In this document: piece by piece, positions 58,721-64,000 of the stretch | Position numbering within the stretch: position 1 is the stretch's first letter | How the letters are laid out: each line of letters starts with the position of its first letter | Origin: Clostridia bacterium | GTDB taxonomy: Bacteria; Bacillota; Clostridia; Christensenellales; Borkfalkiaceae | Assembly: GCA_900767815.1 (NCBI GenBank) | Contig: CAAGAM010000070.1 | Span: 14,031 to 78,030 of the forward strand | DNA length: 64,000 bases | Direction: 5' to 3' | The notes under the pieces: generated by a model | The model's database searches: none | What the model was told of the DNA's origin: nothing | The model's input: only the letters and a program-made list of their open reading frames with translations | Position numbers and translations under genes: made by a program

Positions 58721-60046
58721 ATGATTATTTTAAATAATATGTATACAGGACGCTATATTACTGAATCCGGAAAATTAGGACACGAAATTATCAACTTCTT
58801 TAAAGCTGACAACGGTAAATTTTATATATGGTTAAATTCTATGGGAATTTGTACTCGAACAGGGGTTGATAATTCTACTGTAATAATGGTACGAAGCATA
58901 AATTCAAAATTATATAAAGTTTTAGCAAAAGCCGAAAATTGTAGCTTGTGTGATGGAGCCGGAATTTCGCGGCGAAAAGGTAGTAACGATGATACCGGCT
59001 TGCAAAGATATGAAGAACAAAGAAAATTGAATGTTACATACAATGGTAAATCTCCGGAAGAAATTTTTGATGAAAAAGATATGTTTGCAACCTTTGTTAC
59101 AGAAAAGGTTTATGAGGCAAACGGAGATGTTTATATTACAAATGATCAATCTCTTGAAAATTGCGGAGCAAATATTTTTTATGTGAATTTTAAAATTAGT
59201 GAAGCTATGCGGGCATATTGTGCTGAAAATGACCTTTTGGGTAAATTGATAAGTAATACTGCATTGTGGAAAAATGATGTATCTCCAAAGGTAAGCGAAA
59301 TGGTTAAGGATAAATATTTAAGAGAGCGAAAGCCCGAATTTAATATTTTTAAATTGATACGCAAAAACAAAGATGAGCTTTCTTTTAGCAATGCTTTGGC
59401 GTATTTTGTCGGTGAAGGTAAGGACAGTTATTTTGAATTTTTGCAACACATAGGCGTAGCTGAGAGCTTTTTAAAGGATAAGTATGAAATATTAAGAGAA
59501 AAAAACGACATAGATATTTCCTTTTTTGGAGAAAAACACGTTGTAATTATTGAAAATAAAATTGATGCGGCAATAACTGCAAATAAAAAAATGACGATAG
59601 ATAACCAAATAAATAAGGCTATTAAAGGATATATAGAAGGTGAAAATGAAGGATTAAAGGCAAAAAATATCATTGAAAAAATTATAGAAAATAACCCCGA
59701 TAAAATCATTTCTCAGTTGAGTAAATATTACATATTTGCCTTAGCATATTTAATATCAAAAGGGGTGGCAGAAAAAGACTTGAAAAACAGTATTAAATGT
59801 TTTTTACTTGTTCCGAAATATTCAAAAAATCAATTTTCGAATAAATATCTTAGCGGTTTTATATGCGGTGAAGAATATGAGTTGATTACTTATGAAAAGA
59901 TATCTGAATATTTTTGGGCTTTACATAGTTGCGATCATTATTTAGCCGAGTTTTTGTCAGCGATGAAGCCGCTTACAAAAGAGTTTGATAATGAAATAGA
60001 AGAAGACTTAAAATACAGGTTTTTTGAGAAAATTTGTATAATGTAA
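58721..60046 (+). CDS. PD-(D/E)XK nuclease-superfamily protein
   Basis: ATG at 58721 follows AAAGGAG by 7 bases; a GTG three bases upstream is less likely. The 441-residue protein has an unassigned first 200 residues and a PD-(D/E)XK-like core in the second half: LSFSNALAYFVGEGKDSYF then NDIDISFFGEKHVVIIENKI, with Asp and the E-x-K pair in ENK. The rest is helical (QLSKYYIFALAYLIS, KCFLLVPKYSK). Similar proteins belong to the PDDEXK_14-type group found in defence and mobile regions. The gene is AT-rich like the DUF262 pair and stands alone between terminators, so it may have come separately. Confidence 0.7.
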   Translation: MIILNNMYTGRYITESGKLGHEIINFFKADNGKFYIWLNSMGICTRTGVDNSTVIMVRSINSKLYKVLAKAENCSLCDGAGISRRKGSNDDTGLQRYEEQRKLNVTYNGKSPEEIFDEKDMFATFVTEKVYEANGDVYITNDQSLENCGANIFYVNFKISEAMRAYCAENDLLGKLISNTALWKNDVSPKVSEMVKDKYLRERKPEFNIFKLIRKNKDELSFSNALAYFVGEGKDSYFEFLQHIGVAESFLKDKYEILREKNDIDISFFGEKHVVIIENKIDAAITANKKMTIDNQINKAIKGYIEGENEGLKAKNIIEKIIENNPDKIISQLSKYYIFALAYLISKGVAEKDLKNSIKCFLLVPKYSKNQFSNKYLSGFICGEEYELITYEKISEYFWALHSCDHYLAEFLSAMKPLTKEFDNEIEEDLKYRFFEKICIM

Positions 60047-60060
60047 ATCTTTTAAAGTAT

Positions 60061-60094
60061 AAAAGCTATGGGACGATTTCGTTCCATAGCTTTT
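60061..60094 (+). terminator. Long-stem terminator after the PDDEXK gene
   Basis: AAAAGCTATGG pairs with CCATAGCTTTT and the stem continues inward with GACG/CGTT to about 15 bp around an ATTT loop, ending in TTTT. A-rich and T-rich sides make it usable in both directions. Confidence 0.8.
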
Positions 60095-60096
60095 GC

Positions 60097-60102
60097 TATA
60101 AT
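60097..60102 (+). promoter_or_regulatory. -10 box directly before the 357-aa gene
   Basis: A consensus TATAAT ends 6 bases before the ATG at 60109, so a normal start site would fall on the ATG itself. No -35 consensus is visible and the box abuts the terminator. Confidence 0.4.
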
Positions 60103-60108
60103 AAGCGT

Positions 60109-61182
60109 ATGATGAATATTTATAAATACATACGCTCTAAAGACGTAAGAAGATACAATGAAAAAATAGGGCATAAATTTACGGCGACGGAAAGCGCGTT
60201 TTTGGTGTGGTTGAACCACGATATTACGCTTAAAGAGAAACAAGACGCATGGCGGGAAATTATGAGGGAAATGCCCGATGAAGAAGTTTTAAAACGCCCC
60301 AACACGGATTACGTGCCGAGCTTGTTCGTACTTTTGAATCGTTTTATGGAAACGGATAATGCTCTTATCGATGAATTTTACCGAAAAGACGAACAAACGG
60401 TCTATTCTTTTCGGTACTATTGTAAAGGCGATTCTTCCTGGTGTGAAGATCATAGTCGAATTTATTCCGATTTCGGGTATATGCAGGGAAAGCTTCAAGA
60501 AGATTTCGATCTCGATATTGTTTGTATAGAGTACAAGAAAAAACACCTTTCTTCGTACAGAGATATAACTCTTGAAACCGATAGAAACGGTAACGTAATG
60601 AGAGTAGAGGAAAGCGGTGATTTGAAAAATAACGAGATGGAAAAAGACAAATTTTTCGAAGGGTTTTGGATAGACGTTCCCACGCCGTTTAAATGCGGCG
60701 ATATCGTTTGCAGTAAAAAAACGCCGTTCGGATATAACATATATTCTGACAGTCAACCGTTTGTTCTTTTGTCGCTTGCTAATTGGTCGGCAAAAGAGGC
60801 GGAAGCGCGCGGCGAAAAATTGAGCGGAAAAGACAAAGCATGGAAAGATAAACATTTAAAATATCTTAAAGAGCACGGCGATATTACCGATATGACGGCA
60901 AGCGGGTATTTTTTAAGTTCCGACTATAACGACCGTTTTACCGGCGGGTTCTATAATGAGGTTATGCACGATTACGTCGATCTCGAATACTATCGTGGCG
61001 ATTTTAACGGCGGCGAAAGGGTCTTGCTCCCGATAAAATATTTTCTTTATGGTGATATAGACGAAGAAACTTTGGTCAAAGCATGCGAAATTATTAAAAA
61101 GCAAGAAGAAGTAAAACAAGAAATCCGTTATCTGAATCTTTTGGACGAGTGGAAAGAAAAACTTAGAATTAAAGAAAAATAA
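60109..61182 (+). CDS. Uncharacterised accessory protein (357 aa)
   Basis: The start is set at 60109 or 60112 (MMNIYKYIRSKDVRRYNEKI); an earlier reading would cross the terminator stem. There is no Shine-Dalgarno. The N-terminal 80 residues read GHKFTATESAFLVWLNHDIT and WREIMREMPDEEVLKRP, an architecture I recall from other hypothetical proteins of gut Bacillota. The middle has KCGDIVCSKKTPFGYNIYSD and later strands, perhaps a small beta-barrel. No enzyme motif is seen. Function is unknown. Confidence 0.6.
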   Translation: MMNIYKYIRSKDVRRYNEKIGHKFTATESAFLVWLNHDITLKEKQDAWREIMREMPDEEVLKRPNTDYVPSLFVLLNRFMETDNALIDEFYRKDEQTVYSFRYYCKGDSSWCEDHSRIYSDFGYMQGKLQEDFDLDIVCIEYKKKHLSSYRDITLETDRNGNVMRVEESGDLKNNEMEKDKFFEGFWIDVPTPFKCGDIVCSKKTPFGYNIYSDSQPFVLLSLANWSAKEAEARGEKLSGKDKAWKDKHLKYLKEHGDITDMTASGYFLSSDYNDRFTGGFYNEVMHDYVDLEYYRGDFNGGERVLLPIKYFLYGDIDEETLVKACEIIKKQEEVKQEIRYLNLLDEWKEKLRIKEK

Positions 61183-61227
61183 TTTTCAAATCGATTTTAT
61201 GTACCGTTTTCGTTACATTGAGTGCGT

Positions 61228-61233
61228 TATAAT
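61228..61233 (+). promoter_or_regulatory. -10 box of the 61290 operon
   Basis: TATAAT lies 57 bases before the ATG at 61290. The sequence TTATGTACCGTTTT just upstream (61198-61211) also occurs upstream of the WYL promoter (47091-47104). Confidence 0.45.
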
Positions 61234-61289
61234 ACTCTTGTAAATCAACCCAAAACACATATAATTAAAAATTTTACGAGGTGTAAATT

Positions 61290-61742
61290 ATGAAAAAAAC
61301 GTTTATGGTAAAAATTTCAGAAGAAGTACCCGCTCCCGAAGAATATCTTAAAAATATGCTCGGTTACATAGACGAAAACGGCAATCTTAATATTGCCCGC
61401 TCGATAAGCGAAGACGCATTCTGCACTTCCGACGGGGAAGATTATACGCATATCGAAAGCGTTAAACTCGAAAAAAGCCGCGCTCGTTTCGACGAGTTGC
61501 TCGATTATTATCGTAACGCGATTGCTGCCGTAGAAAACGGAACTTTTCTCGGCACGCTCCCTGCCGGCGAAGAACTCGGTAAGTACGGCGAGCGTATGAG
61601 CGTTTACGCTAAAAGGATAGGTAGGCTTATCGAACTCGGCGCGCCGGAGTTGATTATAAAGTGGGAAAAATGTATGCTTATAGACAGTATCGTTCTTTAT
61701 AAAACGAACGCCGTCGGCGACCTTTACGAAAACGTAAAATGA
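61290..61742 (+). CDS. Unknown 150-residue protein coupled to the HAD gene
   Basis: The protein begins KKTFMVKISEEVPAPEEYLK and has a helical second half (RARFDELLDYYRNAIAAVEN, RMSVYAKRIGRLIELGAPEL). No domain is recognised. CGAGGTG precedes the ATG. It overlaps the HAD-SAK gene by ATGA, so both act together, possibly in RNA-end handling. Confidence 0.6.
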   Translation: MKKTFMVKISEEVPAPEEYLKNMLGYIDENGNLNIARSISEDAFCTSDGEDYTHIESVKLEKSRARFDELLDYYRNAIAAVENGTFLGTLPAGEELGKYGERMSVYAKRIGRLIELGAPELIIKWEKCMLIDSIVLYKTNAVGDLYENVK

Positions 61743-62218
61743 AAGTGATATTTTTAGATATAGACGGAGTTTTAAATACTCCGTCGTCCGAAAGCCGTTG
61801 TGGCGAATATATCGGTATAGACGACGATAAAGTAGAAAGGCTTAAACAAATCGTCGAAAAAACGAAAACGGAAATCGTGCTTATCTCCACGTGGAAGAAG
61901 TATTGGCGAAAAGAAGAGAAGTTAAAGCCGCTTCAGGATTATTCCGCAAATTATCTCGACGAAAAACTTGCGAAACAAGGGCTTAAAGCAATCGATAAAA
62001 CCAAAGATAAAGCGGACGGGCGATATCTTTCCCGCGGGGAGAGCATACTCGAATACGTTTATCGGAACAACGTGGAAAATTATATTATTTTAGACGATTG
62101 TCAATTCGATTACGACGGTTTGGGTTTAACCGACTATTTTATAAAAATAAAGCAAACCGAAGGTTTAACGGAAGCGCAGGCGGAAAAAGCTTGCAAAATA
62201 TTGTCAGAACAACTATAA
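61739..62218 (+). CDS. HAD-SAK-type phosphatase (RNA-repair-associated HAD domain)
   Basis: The 159-residue protein has HAD motif I MKVIFLDIDGVLN (Asp7, Asp9), motif II LISTWK (Ser/Thr) and a motif IV-like NYIILDDCQFD. The compact shape and STWK motif match the HAD domain seen in Swiss-army-knife RNA-repair proteins. It probably removes phosphate from RNA ends or small nucleotides. A 2'-phosphotransferase lies 0.8 kb downstream, which supports an RNA-repair theme. Translation is coupled to the unknown gene before it. Confidence 0.8.
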   Translation: MKVIFLDIDGVLNTPSSESRCGEYIGIDDDKVERLKQIVEKTKTEIVLISTWKKYWRKEEKLKPLQDYSANYLDEKLAKQGLKAIDKTKDKADGRYLSRGESILEYVYRNNVENYIILDDCQFDYDGLGLTDYFIKIKQTEGLTEAQAEKACKILSEQL

Positions 62219-62244
62219 TATAATAAAAAGAGAGGTAAAAAAAT

Positions 62245-62748
62245 ATGAAATACACGTCTGCAGAAGCGGGAAAACTGCTTAAAAAACTTAATGACGAACG
62301 CGCATCGATACTTTTGCGCGAAGAAAACAGCAAGGATTTCCTTGCTGCGGTAGGGGAAGATTTGGATTCGGTTCGTCCCGAGTATAATTTCAGTGAAACG
62401 CAAAACGCGCTTGACGAAATCGAAACTAAAATGCGAAAACTCAAACATGCGCTTAACGTATTCAATTCGACCACCGTTATTCCCGAATTCGGAATGACGA
62501 TAGATGAAATGCTCGTTTATATTCCGCAACTTACGATGAGAAAGGATAAACTTGCGAGAATGAAAGACAGATTGCCGAAAGTCCGCGAACAAACGCGTGT
62601 GAATTCGTCTATTCTCGATTATAGGTATCTGAATTACGGCGTGGACGAAGCGACGGCGGAATACGACAAAATTTCCGATACGCTGTCCAAAGCGCAGAAC
62701 GCGCTGGACGCAGCAAATATGAATCAAACCTTGGAAATTGACCTATAA
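62245..62748 (+). CDS. Coiled-coil DIP1984/DUF6847-like protein
   Basis: The 167-residue protein is mostly helical: KYTSAEAGKLLKKLNDERAS, then ETKMRKLKHALNVFNSTTVI, MTIDEMLVYIPQLTMRKDKL. The layout of a lysine-rich helix, LNxFNSTTxI, and a second helix with DKL resembles DIP1984-type proteins; the match is by pattern only. GAGAGG precedes the ATG. It follows the HAD gene by 26 bases and is probably in the same transcript. Function is unknown. Confidence 0.5.
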   Translation: MKYTSAEAGKLLKKLNDERASILLREENSKDFLAAVGEDLDSVRPEYNFSETQNALDEIETKMRKLKHALNVFNSTTVIPEFGMTIDEMLVYIPQLTMRKDKLARMKDRLPKVREQTRVNSSILDYRYLNYGVDEATAEYDKISDTLSKAQNALDAANMNQTLEIDL

Positions 62749-62771
62749 GTCGATTATATTATATTTTCCGT

Positions 62772-62918
62772 CCGACGAAAAATTCAATCAGAGAAGAAAA
62801 GTGTTTTGGTTTATTGTTTCGGTTTTCTGTTATTCTTTTTGTTATCCGTTATATGTATGAAGGTTCAAGGTTAAGGAATAATGGGTGCCTGACAGGCAAA
62901 ATACAATTTTTTCGTCGG
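62772..62918 (+). repeat. Short inverted-repeat pair in the 62749-63020 gap
   Basis: CCGACGAAAAA (62772-62782) is the exact complement of 62908-62918 and the match extends a few bases with one A difference. It could be the ends of a 147-bp miniature element or chance; no target duplication is seen. The rest of the gap contains no gene apart from a GCCTGACAGGC palindrome near 62888. Confidence 0.35.
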
Positions 62919-63020
62919 TAAAAACTTAAGGCTATAAATCGTTGCTTTTGCGGCGTTTTATAGACTTCGGCGGGTGAAGTTCGGTTTCAACTCGCTATTA
63001 TTTTGATTAAAAAAGGTAAA

Positions 63021-63587
63021 ATGAAAGTTTTAAGTAAGAAATTATCATACGTTTTAAGGCACGATCCGCAGTCGATCGGAATTATCCTCGATAGCAACGG
63101 TTATTGCGACGTTGCGGAGCTTATAGAAAAATTGAGTTTTGACGGTACAGAAATCACGTTTGCATTGATAGACGAGACGGTGCAAAACGATAAGAAATAC
63201 AGGTTTTCGTTTAATGCTGATAAAACGAAAATAATGGCGAATTACGGACATTCTTTTCCGGTCGATTTGGAATTAAAGAGCGTAAATCCGCCGGATATTC
63301 TTTATCACGGCACGGCAAAGCAAAGCGTAAACGAAATACTAAGCGGCGGCATCAAAAAAAGGAAACGCAATCACGTTCATTTGTCTGACGATTATTTTAT
63401 CGCTTACGAAACGGGCAAACGGCACGGAAAGCCGATTGTTTTTGAGGTGAACGCGCGAAAGATGATGAAAGACGGTTATAAATTTTATCATTCCGGTACG
63501 GTTTGGCTTACGGAATTTGTTCCTGTAAAATATATAAAATTAACGGAACACATAGAAAATGAGGAAAATAAAAATGAACGAAGTTGA
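63021..63587 (+). CDS. kptA: RNA 2'-phosphotransferase, Tpt1/KptA family
   Basis: ATG at 63021 gives 188 residues that start at the conserved LSKKLSYVLRHDPQSIGI. An N-terminal wing (DSNGYCDVAELIEKL) is followed by the ADP-ribosyl-transferase-like catalytic half: RFSFNADKTKI, ANYGHSFPV, ILYHGTAK, HVHLSDDYF and FYHSGTVWLTEFVPVKYI. The core Arg-His-Arg-type residues of the family are in LRHD, YGHS and YHGT. The enzyme moves an internal 2'-phosphate from RNA to NAD. Bacteria mostly lack the tRNA splicing that creates such ends, so it may repair damaged RNA or remove a toxin mark. The gene stands 0.8 kb after a HAD-SAK phosphatase. Confidence 0.9.
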   Translation: MKVLSKKLSYVLRHDPQSIGIILDSNGYCDVAELIEKLSFDGTEITFALIDETVQNDKKYRFSFNADKTKIMANYGHSFPVDLELKSVNPPDILYHGTAKQSVNEILSGGIKKRKRNHVHLSDDYFIAYETGKRHGKPIVFEVNARKMMKDGYKFYHSGTVWLTEFVPVKYIKLTEHIENEENKNERS

Positions 63588-63726
63588 ATTAAAACAAAAA
63601 AACATATGACGGCTTAGTCGATAAAAAAACGAAATAACGGAAACGAGGAATAAACGAAAGAAATAGTTTAATCGGAACTTAATAGAATGATTGACCTTCA
63701 TAGAGGTGAAAGCCTGAATATGGTTA

Positions 63727-63759
63727 AAGTCGGCGATAGAAAATATCGGCGGCTTTTTT
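63727..63759 (+). terminator. Terminator after the KptA region
   Basis: AAGTCGGCGATA (63727-63738) pairs with TATCGGCGGCTT (63744-63755, one G-T pair and one mismatch) around GAAAA, followed by six T. The segment 63588-63726 shows no supportable gene; an 11-codon ORF MNEVELKQKNI (63574-63609) overlaps the KptA stop and may be a stub. Confidence 0.7.
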
Positions 63760-63834
63760 GCGCCATTTTTAGAAAAACGGAATATTTTCGGCGTTTTCGC
63801 CGCTAGATAAATAGACATTGCGGAGGTGATTAAA

Positions 63835-63849
63835 ATGTACAATTTATAG
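63835..63849 (+). CDS. Four-codon ORF behind a near-perfect Shine-Dalgarno
   Basis: GGAGGTGAT (63822-63830) is a nine-base match to the 16S rRNA 3' end, 4 bases before ATG TAC AAT TTA TAG. The peptide would be MYNL. It may be a leader peptide or the broken start of a lost gene; a structured segment follows 46 bases later. Confidence 0.4.
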   Translation: MYNL

Positions 63850-63895
63850 TCTTTCAGACAGACTTAAAACATCGGTGATCGAGCGACAAAGTTAA

Positions 63896-63987
63896 GGGGA
63901 AATTTTACTTTGACGTAATAGCGAGGAACGTATTTGGCTTGCCAAATACCGACTTAATAAGTCGCCTCGTCAGGGAAAAATTTCCCT
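63896..63987 (+). other. Three-way-junction inverted-repeat structure at the window edge
   Basis: An outer 11-bp stem (63896-63906 with 63977-63987, one G-T), an inner 6-bp stem (63921-63926 with 63965-63970), and two perfect hairpins inside it: GTATTTGG/CCAAATAC with a CTTG loop (63930-63949) and CGACTT/AAGTCG with an AAT loop (63950-63964). The two hairpins and inner stem abut with no gaps but three bases. It could be a non-coding RNA or the end of a mobile element; no known family is recognised. The sequence continues beyond the window. Confidence 0.55.
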
Positions 63988-64000
63988 AAGACCCTTTTGA

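Noticed and set aside
63896..63987. tRNA gene
   Set aside because: The fold has arms but no CCA-proximal acceptor stem of 7 bp, no TTCRA-type T loop and no anticodon arm of correct size.

Overview
The window reads as chromosome of an anaerobic, low-to-moderate GC Gram-positive bacterium of the Clostridia, probably an uncultured gut lineage (Christensenellales-like; this placement is inferred from style, not from a marker gene). Support comes from AGGAGG-type ribosome binding sites, TTGNNN-N17-TATAAT promoters, lipoprotein and signal-peptide secreted glycan-binding proteins, a MalF/MalG-type sugar importer without its own ATPase, and many Bacillota accessory families. There are no rRNA or tRNA genes and no CRISPR array.

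The first part (1-37.8 kb) is a glycan-use region with intact, long genes. It opens with the end of a membrane-anchored Ig-repeat protein and a decayed ISL3 transposon that is itself interrupted by a hairpin-rich miniature element. An AraC-type regulator (4266-5147, minus) then faces a plus-strand catabolic run: a cupin/phosphomannose-isomerase-like protein, a DUF4432 aldose-epimerase-like protein, a GHL6-like glycosidase, a DUF4434 barrel protein, an AGE-family 2-epimerase, a GH38 alpha-mannosidase and a GH127-type protein. After these come a lipoprotein solute-binding protein, two permeases, and four very large secreted proteins (Ig-like, DUF4838, and repeated carbohydrate-binding-like modules), then a GH43-like protein and an SGNH esterase. 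A 166-bp promoter/start segment is duplicated on both sides of the first three enzymes (5170-5335 and 9802-9968), so that 4.5-kb block looks like an insertion or duplication that reused the regulated promoter.

The second part (37.8-64 kb) is accessory DNA. It holds a decaying sugar cluster (SASA esterase, internally deleted ROK kinase, frameshifted GmhA-like isomerase), remnants of an integrative element (sigma-like factor, PemK toxin with two tiny ORFs, AlbA_2 protein with NGTI repeats, truncated serine recombinase, KilA-N protein), and then a defence-like island. The island contains a DUF2779 nuclease-like gene with a Doc/Fic toxin, a WYL regulator with an operator over its own promoter, two adjacent DUF262 genes, and an unusual operon of a soluble FtsH-like AAA protease, a 43-aa protein and a DnaQ-like exonuclease with a His-to-Tyr change. 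Further on are a degenerate AAA-like protein with a PP-type phosphatase, a PDDEXK protein, a HAD-SAK RNA-repair-type phosphatase and a Tpt1/KptA 2'-phosphotransferase. Four net -1 frameshifts all lie in this half.

The most interesting candidates for an undescribed system are the AAA protease-small protein-exonuclease operon (53.4-56.9 kb), the WYL plus paired-DUF262 operon (47.1-52.5 kb), the giant secreted proteins sharing a new-looking C-terminal module, and a three-way-junction structure at the right edge behind a near-perfect Shine-Dalgarno and a four-codon ORF.
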